From Panulirus ornatus (taxonomy: Eukaryota; Arthropoda; Malacostraca; Decapoda; Palinuridae), in the NCBI RefSeq assembly GCF_036320965.1, contig NC_092265.1, positions 1,089,001 to 1,153,000 of the forward strand: a DNA stretch of 64,000 nt. Reading direction: 5' to 3'. The notes under the pieces were generated by a model. It saw only the letters and a list, made by a program, of their open reading frames with translations, had not been told where the DNA came from and made no database searches. Position numbers and translations under genes: made by a program. Positions 31,430-47,369 of this stretch are shown here, one piece after another (the first letter of the stretch is position 1; each line of letters opens with the position of its first letter).

Positions 31430-32785
31430 CCACTCCACAATTCACTCCCTTTGCATTCCTTGTTACATTCCTTACAATTATATTTGTCGATATGATATGC
31501 CTGTTGCATACACAGTTGTTGGATTAAAGAGAAGAGATATTTAGTGATAACATCCTTTCTTATAATGTATGACAATGTCCTAATATTTGGTGTTATCAAT
31601 GAAAAAGGAGTGTAAAAGTTTTTTTTCAAAATTAACACTTAATTCAAGTCAGAATGATTGTTAGAATGGATTCATGATTACTTTTAATAAGTGCTTAAAA
31701 TGAGATGGACAAATTGCAATAATCAGGTACTTGTTATGATAGGATTGTTTTGTATGGTATGCTAGAAAAGTATGTAAACAAGTACAAGATGGTCTTGAAG
31801 ATATTCTGTCAAAGCAAATGTTGATGGATGAACACAATAACTGGGGGAGAAATGTGTTCATAATTATCGTAAACAAAGGTAGTGACTTTATTTCTTTCTT
31901 CAGAGTAAATCCATTGCAAATTGTGATCTTTCAGTCTTGTATAATGCTCATTAATTTCAGACAATTAGCAAAAATTACTAAATTCAAGCTATTTCTAATT
32001 CTGTATACTAGTAATTTCAGGCAGGATTTTCCAAAATAAAACATTTTTTCCTTCCTGATTTAATCAACTTATAGATTACTAATGTAGGTTGGATGTATAT
32101 GTTAACTTTAAAAGGATCAGTGCCAAGATGAGAAGTGGGTGCTAACTTTTACAAGACTTGCAAGTTTACTGCCTTTGCCCCCATCTTGTACTGCTGTTAG
32201 CACACACATGAATAGAATTCCTATAAAATGCCCCTGCTATATACTTCTTTGGACTCCTACAGATAATTAATTCCTTTTGTATATAATGAATTAAACTGTT
32301 CCATGACCCTCATTCGTCCTCTGTATCAAAATCAAGTTAAATATATAGTATGACATGGCATTTAGTTCCATTGCACAAAACAAAAACTGCACTGTAGAGA
32401 ATTTTAGGGCTACAGGTTTCCCCAAAGAGCTTCTTGAATTTCTTATATTTTTTCAAATAATGCTAGGTAACATATATTTCCAGGTTTTTAATCACTGTAG
32501 AAAGGATTAATTTAAAATTCCTTAATATGACATATAGCAATCAGCATTGTCTTTTACATACAACAAAACCTTTTATGATCAACTGAGTCATGTCCAGTTT
32601 CACTGATTACTTATACTGAAGAACAATGATGTTTTGAATTGAATGGCTAAGTTACATTATAATCAATGGATAAACTGCATAAACATCTTTGGTTCAATTT
32701 ATATCTTCTAATGACCTGATTAGGAAGAATTGCGTAATGTATCTTAAGGATAAATGAATTATATGAAAGTATCCCATCTCAGATG
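31430..32785. other. AT-rich single-copy region
   Basis: No repeats or supported open frames recognised in these 1.35 kb. Confidence 0.55.
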
Positions 32786-32854
32786 CCCTTTGAACTGCTT
32801 GGAAAATATTTGATAAATATGGTGAAAAAGAAACTCATTTCCTAAGATTGGCAG

Positions 32855-32965
32855 CTGAAGAGTATGGTGGTGTTCCAGAAGGTTCCAGCATCTGCATCAA
32901 CGACAGCAATAGCAGCACTGTTAGTGGTGGTGGTAACAATGAGGGTGGTGGAGGGCAAACTATAG
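32855..32965 (+). CDS. Candidate exon, Ser/Gly-rich, unidentified
   Basis: The surrounding open stretch runs from 32787 to 33219 without a stop. Possible acceptors are CCTAAG at 32846 and GGCAG at 32854. With the second, the exon enters in phase 1 and could leave in phase 1 at TATAG|GTGCAG (32965). The reading is EEYGGVPEGSSICINDSNSS then TVSGGGNNEGGGGQTIG, acidic then Ser/Asn/Gly-rich, like a flexible segment. If the donor is not used, the frame continues to a stop at 33217 through a Thr/His-rich, CAC-rich tail and would be a terminal exon. GC content is raised over the whole stretch. No family recognised. Confidence 0.3.
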   Translation: MKSMVVFQKVPASASTTAIAALLVVVVTMRVVEGKL

Positions 32966-33039
32966 GTGCAGGACTTTGTGGGCTTATGGGTTGTAAAGCT
33001 CCCTCACTGCCACAACTTGTTAACCTACTCATCTTCTGC

Positions 33040-33240
33040 CATATCCCTGCCCCTGCTGCCACCAGTGCCAATGCTCAAATCAACTTCACCACTACTGGCC
33101 ACCACAACCACATCACCTCCAACAGCACTACGGGTATCATAACAGACACCACAATCTCCTCCACCATCACAGTCCTCACCACCACCATCATCAGTAACTA
33201 CCACCATCACTATCAGTGACTCTGTCTAACACCATCATCA
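33040..33240. repeat. CAC/CAT-rich low-complexity stretch
   Basis: Imperfect ACC/ATC trinucleotide-like sequence (CACCACCATCATCAG and similar). It creates open frames on both strands that are compositional rather than evidence of coding. Confidence 0.6.
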
Positions 33241-34830
33241 TGGTTGCAAAGGCACTTATTTTTGCTGAATCACATTTCTTGGGTACAAAATCAGAAGTGA
33301 AGAGCTTGCAAATTGTGATCTCACATGGACCATTGATACACTGTGCACAGTTCACAAGCTACTTTTGGATTATTTGCATGGCCTGGTGTTTAGTGAAGCT
33401 CTGAAACTGTAAGACATGAAGTGAACAAAAACAGTGAAGTTCCTGACTTACCTGTTCATTTGATATACTTTTAGATGATTTTATTTTGATATAAGGTTGT
33501 TCCCTAGGAAACAAACCCAAATAAAACTAACCTGTGTATTTAACAATAAAAGGTGATACATATTAGGCCTATAGGAAAGCTGCAAATTGTACTTAGAAAG
33601 GAATTCACTTTTGATTGGTAAGCATTTCTGAAGCTACCTGAACAAGTCATCAAGTTACCAAACCAAATTATGCATGCAGAAAGCCTTTGAAGCTTATTTT
33701 CCATATTGCATTTTTCTGAAATATAAGAAATTTTCAAATTTCTTTTTCTCAGCACTTTAGTTTCTGGTTTGTTTTAGCTTCCAGTATAGAGCATCCCATT
33801 ATTACAGCACTGATGATGACTTCTGGTTTTAGATGAGGATTATCAAATGCTATGAGATAATAATTTTGCATCATGAACTAAATGCTTGTCACTTTCTACG
33901 CTTTGAATTATTCACTCTTCTGTATTTGCATATTACCCATCTCAGTACTGTTTTATTACAGACTTACATTCAGTTTTATGGGTAGCTGCCAATCAGAAAT
34001 AAATACCTATTGCAAAATTTTAAGATTAAATGTTTTTGCATTACAAATCTAATGCATCACTGAGAATGACACTAGAAGGGCTGGAGGATGATGCAGGCAG
34101 TCATTGGAATGAGTACCCTACCCCATTTTCCTTCTTTGTTGTTAATGTGTGTAAGAAATCCAACATATCTCCATCATATACCTTGATGAATTTCTAATGG
34201 TTGCCTTTGAGATATGATACTTTTAAAAGTGTAATGTGCACAGGGTGGCAGCATGTTTTCTCTGAAAACATGGTGTTACCAAAGATATTTGGCTCCCAAT
34301 GTGAAAGGACTCTTCTAAAGTAACTGTTTTATGTACCATACATGATTCTTTACAATATGATCCATACTGAATATTCTGGAAGATATATCATTTTAGAAAG
34401 CACATCTTGTGTGAAATTAAAGTGAGATTTTCTTTAGATCTGTAATGAATGTCTAGGTGACTGAAAAAAATCTTTGGCAGTATTTTTGAAATAATGCCTC
34501 TCTAGGACTTCAGTGATTGAAATGTTTTTTACTGCAGTTAATACAGAATCTTTCTAGAGATTGTGAACCTTCACAGGGAAGATGAGACATCCACCTACGT
34601 GTAAACTATAAAGTAATCCACTATGTAAAAGGTATGTCACCTGTTGACATATAGCTGATGTAATGCTACCTTCCACTTGACACAGTAGTAGCATCCACAA
34701 ATTGTGTATAAATGCTACATTGTGAAAGGTGGTTTTTTTTCTTTTCTTTTTGTCCATCCCCTCTCATCCTAATTTGCTGTGGACGTTGCTTCACCCCACG
34801 TATGGTGCTGCTCTTCCCCTACGACGTAAA
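33241..34830. other. AT-rich single-copy region
   Basis: About 1.6 kb without recognisable repeats or supported frames. The last 70 bp (from about 34760) become pyrimidine- and GC-richer, leading to the candidate exon at 34834. Confidence 0.55.
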
Positions 34831-34833
34831 CAG

Positions 34834-34890
34834 ACAAGTCCAAGTCTCAAGTTGATAGAAGTACCACAGTGATCGCCAGGGATGTTGAAG
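34834..34890 (+). CDS. Candidate small exon, unidentified protein
   Basis: 57 bp between an acceptor preceded by a pyrimidine-rich stretch (GCTGCTCTTCCCC..AAACAG) and a GTAGGC donor. In phase 1-1 it encodes approximately DKSKSQVDRSTTVIARDVEG. The end resembles the candidate at 9311-9400 (SQV..STT..DV.G before the same splice phase), which would fit alternative exons of one gene spanning the window on the plus strand. Very short, so chance is a serious alternative. Confidence 0.25.
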
Positions 34891-35049
34891 GTAGGCACCT
34901 CCTTATGCACCTTCTCCCTAATGACTCGAAAGGGTGATTCAGATATTAATGAAATACTGTTGTCATTATCACCATACTTACATTTTTACATAACCCCCAT
35001 TTCTTAGCATATTTTTCCTTCTAAATTTATAGTCAATAATCACTCCTGA

Positions 35050-38311
<3,262 letters not shown>

Positions 38312-38350
<39 letters not shown>
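38312..38350. repeat. (TA)n microsatellite
   Basis: TA tract between the R10 truncation point and the R11 tail. Confidence 0.98.
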
Positions 38351-38364
<14 letters not shown>

Positions 38365-41203
38365 GCTTTGTCGCTGTCTCCCGCATTTGCGAGATAGCGC
38401 AAGGAAACAGACGAAAGAAATGGCCCAACCCACCCCCATACACATGTATATACATACACGTCCACACACGCAAATATACATACCTACACAGCTTTTCATG
38501 GTTTACCCCAGACGCTTCACATGCCCTGATTCAATCCACTGACAGCACGTCAACCCCGGTATACCACATCGATCCAATTTACTCTATTCCTTGCCCTCCT
38601 TTCACGCTCCTGCATGTTCAGGCCCCGATCACACAAAATCTTTTTCACTCCATCTTTCCACCTCCAATTTGGTCTCCCACTTCTCCTCGTTCCCTCCACC
38701 TCCGACACATATATCCTCTTGGTCAATCTTTCCTCACTCATTCTCTCCATGTGCCCAAACCATTTCAAAACACCCTCTTCTGCTCTCTCAACCACGCTCT
38801 TTTTATTTCCACACATCTCTCGTACCCTTATGTTACTTACTTGATCAAACCACCTCCCCCCACACATTGTCCTCAAACATCTCATTTCCAGCACATCCAC
38901 CCTCCTGCGCACAACTCTATCCATAGCCCACGCCTCGCAACCATACAATATTGTTGGAACCACTATTCCTTCAAACATACCCATTTTTGCTTTCCGAGAT
39001 AATGTTCTCGACTTCCACACATTCTTCAAGGCTCCCAGGATTTTCGCCCCTCCCCCAACTTATGATTCACTTCCGCTTCCATGGTTCCATCCGCTGCCAG
39101 ATCCACTCCCAGATATCTAAAACACTTTACTTCCTCCAGTTTTTCTCCATTCAAACTTACCTCCCAATTGACTTGACCCTCAACCCTACTGTACCTAATA
39201 ACCTTGCTCTTATTCACATTTACTCTTAACTTTCTTCTTTCACACACTTTACCAAACTCAGTCACCAGCTTCTGCAGTTTCTCACATGAATCAGCCACCA
39301 GCGCTGTATCATCAGCGAACAACAACTGACTCACTTCCCAAGCTCTCTCATCCACAACAGACTTCATACTTGCCCCTCTTTCCAAAACTCTTGCATTCAC
39401 CTTCCTAACAACCCCATCCATAAACAAATTAAACAACCATGGAGACATCACACACCCCTGCCGCAAACCTACATTCACTGAGAACCAATCACTTTCCTCT
39501 CTTCCTACACGTACACATGCCTTACATCCTCGATAAAAACTTTTCACTGCTTCTAACAACTTGCCTCCCACACCATATATTCTTAATACCTTCCACAGAG
39601 CATCTCTATCAACTCTATCATATGCCTTCTCCAGATCCATAAATGCTACATACAAATCCATTTGCTTTTCTAAGTATTTCTCACATCATTCTTCAAAGCA
39701 AACACCTGATCCACACATCCTCTACCACTTCTGAAACCACACTGCTCTTCCCCAATCTGATGCTCTGTACATGCCTTCACCCTCTCAATCAATACCCTCC
39801 CATATAATTTACCAGGAATACTCAACAAACTTATACCTCTGTAATTCGAGCACTCACTCTTATCCCCTTTGCCTTTGTACAATGGCACTATGCATGCATT
39901 CCGCCAATCCTCAGGCACCTCACCATGAGTCATACATACATTAAATAACCTTACCAACCAGTCAACAATACAGTCACCCCCTTTTTTAATAAATTCCACT
40001 GCAATACCATCCAAACCTGCTGCCTTGCCGGCTTTCATCTTCCGCAAAGCTTTTACCACCTCTTCTCTGTTTACCAAATCATTTTCCCTAACCCTCTCAC
40101 TTTGCACACCACCTCGACCAAAACACCCTACATCTGCCACTCTATCATCAAACACATTCAACAAACCTTCAAAATACTCACTCCATCTTCTCACATCACC
40201 ACTACTTGTTATCACCTCCCCATTTGCGCCCTTCACTGAAGTTCCCATTTGCTCCCTTGTCTTACGCACTTTATTTACCTCCTTCCAGAACATCTTTTTA
40301 TTCTCCCTAAAACTTAATGATACTCTCTCACCCCAACTCTCATTTGCCCTCTTTTTCACCTCTTGCACTTTTCTCTTGACCTCCTGTCTCTTTCTTTTAT
40401 ACATTTCCCACTCAATTGCATTTTTTCCCTGCAAAAATTGTCGGAATGCCTCTCTCTTCTCTTTCACTAATAATCTTACTTCTTCATCCCACCACTCACT
40501 ACCCTTTCTAATCAACCCACCTCCCACTCTTCTCATGCCACAAGCATCTTTTGCGCAATCCATCACTGATTCCCTAAATACATCCCAATCCTCCCCCACT
40601 CCCCTTACTTCCATTGTTCTCACCTTTTCCCATTCTGTACTCAGTCTCTCCTGGTACTTCCTCACACAAGTCTCCTTCCCAAGCTCACTTACTCTCACCA
40701 CCCTCTTCACCCCAACATTCACTCTTCTTTTCTGAAAACCCATACAAATCTTCACCTTAGCCTCCACAAGATAATGATCAGACATCCCTCCAGTTGCACC
40801 TCTCAGCACATTGACATCTAAAAGTCTCTCTTTCACGCGCCTGTCAATTAACACGTAATCCAATAACACTCTCTGGCCATCTCTCCTACTTACATACGTA
40901 TACTTATGTATATCTTGCTTTTTAAACCAGGTATTCCCAATCACCAGTCCTTTTTCAGCACATAAATCTACAAGCTCTTCACCATTTCCATTTACAACAC
41001 TGAACACCCCCTGTATACCAATTATTCCCTCAACTGCCACATTACTCACCTTTGCATTCAAATCTCCCTTCACTATAACCCGGTCTCGTGCATCAAAACC
41101 ACTAACACACTCATTCAGCTGCTCCCAAAACACTTGCCTCTCATGATCTTTCTTCTCATGCCCAGGTGCATATGCACCAATAATCACCCATCTCTCTCCA
41201 TCA
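38351..41203 (-). mobile_element. RTE-like LINE copy R11, long but frameshifted
   Basis: Minus-strand copy covering the short 3' UTR and coding sequence from VIIGAYAPG of the endonuclease to the C-terminus. The frame is broken near 39040 (GEGRKSW instead of GEGAKILG) and near 39687, where two bases of the KNVCEKY codons are missing (TCACATCATTC against TCACATACATTC). Between the breaks all motifs are intact, including GDLNAKV, SDHYLVEAKV, FMDLEKAYDRVD and FADDTALVAD. The 5' truncation at 41203 runs into a short TA/T-rich run and then R12. Confidence 0.92.
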
Positions 41204-41210
41204 TATATAT

Positions 41211-43290
41211 TTTCTTTTTTTTCTTTTTCATTTTATTATAATTTGTTGCTGTCTCCTTGCGAGGTAGCACAAGGAAACAGACGAAAGAATGGCCCAACCC
41301 ACCCACATACACATGTATATACATACACACCCACATGCACATATACATACCTATACATTTCAACGTATACATACATATACATACATACACATGTACATAT
41401 TCATACTTGCTGCCTTCATCCATTCCTGTCGCCACCCCGCCACACATGAAATGGCAACCCCCTTCACACTGTGCGTGCACAAGGTAGTCCTAGGAAAAGA
41501 CAACAAAGGCCACATTCGTTCACACTCAGTCTCTAGCTGTCATGTGTAATGGACTGAAACCACAGCTCCCTTTCCACATCTAGGCCCCACAAAACTTTCT
41601 ATGGTTTACCCTAGAACATGCCCTGGTTCAATCCATTGACAGCGCATCGACCCCGGTATACCACATTGTTTCAATTCATTTTATTCCTTGTGTGCCTTTC
41701 ACCCTCCAGTATGTTCAGGCCCCGATTGCTCAAATTCATTTTCACTCCATCCTTCCACCTCCAATTTGGTCTCCCACTTCTCCTCGTTCCCTCCACCTCT
41801 GACACATGTATCCTCTTTGTCAATCTTTCCTCACTCATTCTCTCCATGTGACCGAACCATTTCAATACACCCTCTTCTGCTCTCTCAACCACACTCTTTT
41901 TATTACCACACATCTCTCTTACCCTTTCATTACTTACAAAACCAAACCACCTTACACTACATATTGTCCTCAAACATCTCATTTCCAACACATCCACCCT
42001 CCTCCACAAAACCCTATCTATAGCACATGCCTCGCAACTATATAACATTTTTGGAACCACTATTCCTTCAAACATACCCATTTTTGCTCTCCGAGATGAT
42101 GTTCTTGCCTTCCACACATTCTTCAACACTCCCAGAACCTTCACCCCTTTCCCCACCCTGTGACTCACTTCCGCTTCCATGGTTCCATCCACTGCCAAAT
42201 CCACTCCCAAATATCTAAAACACTTCACCTCCAGTTTTTCTCCATTCAAACGTACCTCCCAATTGACTTGTCCCTCCACCCTACTGAATCTAATACCCTT
42301 GTTCTTATTCACATTTACTCTCAGCTTTCTTCTTTCATACACTTTACCAAACTCAGTCACCAGCTTCTGCAATTTATCACCCAAATCAGCCACCAGTGCT
42401 GTATCATCAGCGAACAACAACTGACTCACTTCCCAAGCCCTCTCATCCACAACAGACTGCATACTTGCCCCTCTCTCCAAAACTCTTGCATTCACCTCCC
42501 TAACCCCATCCATAAACAAATTAAACAACCAAGGAGACATCACGCACCCCAGCTGCAAACTGACATTCACTGGGAGCCAATCACTTTCATCTCTTCCTAC
42601 TTGTACACATGCCTTACATCCTCGATAAGAACTTTTCACTGCTTCTAGCAACTTACCTCCCACCTCTTCATACCCTCCACATAGTATCTCTATCAACTCT
42701 GTCATATGCCTTCTCCAGATCCATAAATGCTACATACAAATCCATTTGTCTTTCTAAGTATTTCTCATATACATTCTTCAAAGCATATACCTGATCCACA
42801 CATCCTCTACCACTTCTGAAGCCACACTGCTCTTCCCCAGTCTGATGCTCTGTACATTTCTTCACCCTCTCAATCAATACCCTCCCATATAGTTTCCCAG
42901 GAATACTCAACAAACTTATACCTCTGTAATTTGAACACTCACCTTTATCCCCTCTGCCTTTGTACAATGGCACAACACATGCATTCCACCAATCTTCAGG
43001 CACTTCACCATGAACCATACATACATTGAATATCCTCACCACCTAGTCAACAACACTGTCACCCCTTTTTTTTCAATAAATTCCGATGCAATACCATCCA
43101 AACCCACCGCCTTGCTGGCTTTCATCTTCTACAAAGCTTTCACTGCCTCTTCTCTGTTTACCAAACCATTCTCCCTTGTTTCACTCAAGAGCCAAAACAT
43201 CCAAGTTTCTTCCCTCAAGCATACTACATATCTCTCCTTTCTTCTCATCTTGGTTACTACCACACACATTTAGATACACATTTTTTTTTG
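41211..43290 (-). mobile_element. RTE-like LINE copy R12 (old, long 3' UTR)
   Basis: The 3' end at 41233 has the hairpin region in a shortened form (CTCCTTGCGAGG), then the long 3' UTR to 41670. Coding runs 41671-43172 with frameshifts near 42680. FADDTALVAD is present; motif B is GLQLGCVMSPW-like (SLQLGCVMSPW), with Arg/Gln changed. At 43175 the sequence jumps from the RT entry (LVNREEAVKAL) to the N-terminal block (LEGRNLDVLAL, GSNQDEKK), so most of the endonuclease and the linker are deleted. Confidence 0.85.
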
Positions 43291-43325
43291 ACCCCCTGCC
43301 TCTTTCTTTTATACATCTTTCAGTC
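43291..43325 (-). mobile_element. RTE-like linker scrap
   Basis: About 35 bp (CTGCCTCTTTCTTTTATACATC) correspond to the linker codons YKRKRQ on the minus strand. It separates R12 from the plus-strand copy R13. Confidence 0.5.
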
Positions 43326-43329
43326 ATCT

Positions 43330-44140
43330 GTGTGGGCTATAGATGGATGTGTTGGAAATGAAATGTTTGAGGACAATACACGGTGTGAGGTGGTGTGATC
43401 GAGTAAGTAATGAAAGGGTTAAAGAGATGTGTGGTAACAAAAAGTAAGGTTGAGAGAGCAGAAAAGGGTATATTGGAATGGTTTGGTCACATGGCAAGAA
43501 TGAGTGAGGAAAGATTGACAAAGAGGATATATGTGTCATAAGTGAAGGGAACGAGGAGAAGTGGGAGACCAAATTGGAGGTGGAGGGATGAAGTGAAACA
43601 GATTTTGAGCAATCGGTGCCTGAACATGCAGGAGGGTGAAAGGCATGCAAGGAATAAAGTGAATTAGAACGATGTGGTATACCGGGATCGACATGTTGTC
43701 AATGGATTGAACCAGGGCATGTGAAGCATCTGGGGTAAACCATGGAAAGTTTTGTGGGGTGTGGATGTGGAAAGGGAGCTGTGGTTTCAGTGCATTACAC
43801 ATGACAGCTAGAGACTGAGTGTGAACGAATGTGGTCTTTGTTGTCTTTTCCTAGCACTACCTCGTGCATGTGGGGGGAAGGGGTTGTCATTTCATGTGTG
43901 GCGGGGTGGAGATGGAAATGAATAAAGGCAGTAAGTATGAATTATGTACATGTGTGTATGTGTATGTGTCTGTATATGTATATATATGTTGAAATGTTTA
44001 GGGTATGTATATGTGCATGTGTGGACATGTATGTATATACATGTGTATGTGGGTGGGTTGGGCCATTCTTTCGTCCGTTTCCTTGTGCTACCTTGCTAAC
44101 GTGGGAGACAGCGACAAAGCATAATAATAATATATTTATA
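43330..44140 (+). mobile_element. RTE-like LINE fragment R13, C-terminus plus long 3' UTR
   Basis: Plus-strand fragment readable as [34 protein letters not shown] (in pieces), ILEWFGHMARMSEERLTKRIYVS and GRPNWRWRD, followed by a complete long 3' UTR and the terminal hairpin CCTTGCTAACGTGGGAG, then GACAGCGACAAAGCATAATAATAATA. It lies head-on to R12. Confidence 0.85.
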
Positions 44141-44252
44141 TATCGAATATGTAATGTAAGGGTAAGAGAGATATGTGGAAATAAAAAGAGTATGGTTGAG
44201 AGAGCAGAAGAGGTTGTGTTGAAATGGTTTGGACATATAGAGAGAATGAGTG
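44141..44252 (+). mobile_element. RTE-like C-terminal scrap R14
   Basis: About 110 bp: NVRVREICGNKKSMVERAEEVVLKWFGHIERMSE, directly after the R13 tail and directly before the 5' end of R15. Its frame is open but too short to be functional. Confidence 0.8.
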
Positions 44253-46800
44253 AGTCCCTGGGATAGGGAAGAAAGAATTTTACTTCCGTATTCCCTGCAT
44301 GTTGTAGAAAGTGACTAAAAGGCCAGGAGTGGGATGCAGGAACCCTCCCCCTTTCTTTTACTTCACTTTCTGAAAGACTGAACAGAAGGAGCCAAGCAGG
44401 GAGTGCTCATCTCCCTCAAAGGTGTAGGCTGGGGTATCTAAATGTGTGTGGTAGTAACCAAGATAAGAAGAAAGGAGAGATATGTAGTATGCTTGAGGGA
44501 AGAAACTTGGATGTTTTGGCTCTAGAGTGAAACAAAGCTTAAGGGTAAAGAGGAAGAATGGTTTTGAAAGGTATTAGGAGTAAAGTCAGTGGTTGGTAAA
44601 AGGACAAGAGCTAAGGAAGAAGTTATGTGAGTATGTGTGAAAGAGTGTACACTAATATGGGAAAAAATGAGATATAGGTGATTATTAGTGCTTATGCACC
44701 TGGTCATAGGATGGAAGATTATGAGAGGCAAGTTATGGAAGCAGCTGAATGAGTATGTCATTAGTTTTGATGTAAGAGAATGGGTAGTAGTGATGGGTGA
44801 TTTGAATGTGAAGGTGACTAATGTGGCAGTTGAGGGTATAATGGGAGGCATTGAGTATCCAGTATCATGAATGGGAATGGTGAACGACTTCTGGAATTGT
44901 GTGCTGAGAAAGGCCTGGTGATTGGGAATACCTGTTTTAAAGAGAGGAACATATACAAGTATACATATCTGAGTAGAAGAGATGGTCAGTGGATATTATT
45001 TGTTTACATATTAATTGATACACATGTAAAAGAGAGGCTTTGGACAAGTGCTAAGAGGGGCTGCTGGTAGGATGTCTGATCATTGTCTTGTGGAGGTGAG
45101 GGTGAGGATTTGTAAAGGTTCCCAAAAAGAGAAAACTGTTCGTGAGGAGAGTGGTGAGTCAGTCAGCTTGGGAAAGACTTGTGTGAAGAAACACCCAGAG
45201 AAATTGAGTGTAGAATGACAGAAGTTGAGAGTAAATGAAGCAAGTTGAATGGGGAGAAAAGAGAGACAGTTAGGGAAGCAGTCCTGGCATGCATGACAAA
45301 AGCATGTGGCATGAAAAAGGTGGGAGGTGGGAAGATTAGAAAGGATAGTAAGTGGTGGTATGATAAAGTTGCTAATGAAAAAGAGAGGCATTTGAGTGGT
45401 ACTTACAGGGAAGTAGTGCAAATGATTGGGGGGTTGTATAAGAGAAAGCAGCAGGTCAAGAGGAAGGTGCAGGGGTTGAAAAACAGGGCAAATGAGAATT
45501 GGGGTGAGCAAATATCAGAAAAAGTAAGGGAGAATAAGATGTTTTGGAAGGAGGTACCTAATGTATGAAAAACCAGTGAACAATTGGGAACATTGGTGAA
45601 GGGGCAAAAAGGGAAGTGGTAATAAGTAGTCATGAAATGAAGAGATGGAGCGAGTATTTTAAAAGACTGTTGAATGTGTTTGATGATTGGGTCGAAGATG
45701 TAGGGTTTTTAGGTTGGGGTGGTATTTGAAATGAAAGAGTTTGGGAGAATGGTTTGGTGAAGAGAGAAGAGGTGGTGATAGCCTTACATGAGTTGAAATG
45801 TGGCAAGGCAGCTGGAGTGGATTATATTGAAGTTGAGTTTATCAAGAAAGGTGGTGACTGTTGTTCACTATATGTATGGACCATGGTGAGGTGCCTAAGA
45901 ATTAGTGAGATGTATGTATTGTGCCCTTGTTTAACAAGGGAGATAAAGGTGAGTGTTCAAACTACAGAGGTATAAGTTTGTTGGAGTGTACCTAGTAAGT
46001 TGTATGGGAGGGTAATGACTGAAAGGGTGAAGTCATGTACAGAGCATCAGAATGGGGAGGAGCTGCATTGTTTCAGAAATGGTAGAGTGAGTCTAGAGTA
46101 GAGTGGTAGTCTGCTCCAAAGAATGTGTGTGAGAAATAATTAGAGAAACTGATGAATTTGTATGTGGCATTCATGGATCTGGTGAAAGCATATGATAAGA
46201 TTGATAGAGATGCATTATGGAAGGTCTTAAGTATATGCAGTGTGAGAGGAAAGCTGCTTGAAGCAATGAGAAGTTTTTATCAAGGGTGTAAGGCATGTGT
46301 ACAAGTAGGAAGAAAGAAGAATGAGTGGTTTCACATGAAGTTGGTCTGTTGCAGGGATGTATGATGGTAACATGGTTGTTCAGTTTATGGAGTGGCTGGT
46401 AAGGAAAATAGATGTGAGAGTCTTGGAGAGAGGGGCAGGTATGCAACCTGTGGGGGATGAGAGGGCCTGGAAAGTGAGTTATGTGTTGTCTGTTGATGAT
46501 ACAGCACTTGTGACAGATTTGAGCGAGAAACTACAGAAGTTGGTGACTGAGTCCTTAGAGGAGTATGTGAAAGGAAGAAGTTGAGAGTAAATATGAATAA
46601 AAACAATGTTATTACATTTAGCAGGGTTGTGGGACAGGGCAGTTAGGATGTGAGTTTGAATGGATAAAACTTAGAAGTAGACATGACAGTAATTGGAACC
46701 ATGAAAGTGAGTCTGAGAGTGGGTGAGGTGGTAAAGTTTCTGGAAGCACTGAAAAATGTGAAGAGAGAGCATTAACTGGTAGGGCAAAAATGGGTATGTT
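44253..46800 (+). mobile_element. RTE-like LINE copy R15 (old, with 5' end)
   Basis: One of only two copies here with the family 5' end (CCTGGGATAGGGAAGAAAG). The 5' UTR is followed by a degraded start (LNRRSQAGSAHLPQRCRLGYLNVCG by comparison), GDLNVKVTNVAVEGIMG, the endonuclease end, linker, RT entry (LKCGKAAGVDYIEVEF), motif A FMDLVKAYDKIDRDALW and motif C decayed to LSVDDTALVTD (FADD to SVDD). It stops at AKMGMF, where an inverted fragment begins, so the C-terminus and 3' UTR are missing. Many frameshifts. Confidence 0.88.
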
Positions 46801-47323
46801 CATATACCTTCTCCAGATCCATAAATATTGCATACAAATCCATTTGCTTTTCTAAGTATTTCTCACATACATTCCTCAAAGCAAACATCAATCAATACCC
46901 TCCCATATATTTTCCCAGGAATACTCAACAAACTTATACCTCTGTAATTTGAGCACTAACCTTTATCCCCTTCGCCTTTGTACATTGGCACTATGCAAGC
47001 ATTCCGCCAATCCTCAGGCACCTCACCATGAGTCATACATACATTAAATAACCTTACCAACCAGTCAACAACACAGTCACCCCCTTTTTTAATAAATTCC
47101 AATGCAGTACCATCCAAACCTGCTGCCTTGCCGGCTTTCATCTTCCGCAAAGCTTTTGCTACTTCTTCTCTGTTTACCAAATCATTCTCCCAAACCCTCT
47201 CACTTTGCACACCACCTCAACCAAAACATCCTATATCTGCTTCTCTTTCATCAAACACATTCAACAAACCTTCAAAATACTCACTCCATCTCCTTCTAAC
47301 ATCACCACTACTTGTTATCACCT

Positions 47324-47326
<3 letters not shown>
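46801..47326 (-). mobile_element. RTE-like LINE fragment R16, RT entry region
   Basis: Minus-strand piece from REVITSSGDVRRRWSEYFEGLLNVFDEREADIG through LRKMKAGKAAGLDGTALEF and WRNACIVPMYKG to EKAY. A short internal deletion lies near 46888. Its 5' end abuts (TA)n at 47327 and its 3' end meets R15 inside coding sequence. Confidence 0.85.

Positions 47327-47361
<35 letters not shown>
47327..47361. repeat. (TA)n microsatellite
   Basis: TA tract between the 5' truncation of R16 and the R17 tail. Confidence 0.98.

Positions 47362-47369
<8 letters not shown>

Noticed and set aside
32835..33210. Minus-strand frames with Gly/Asp/Val repeats opposite 33.0-33.2 kb
   Set aside because: Produced by the CAC/CAT-rich low-complexity tract.
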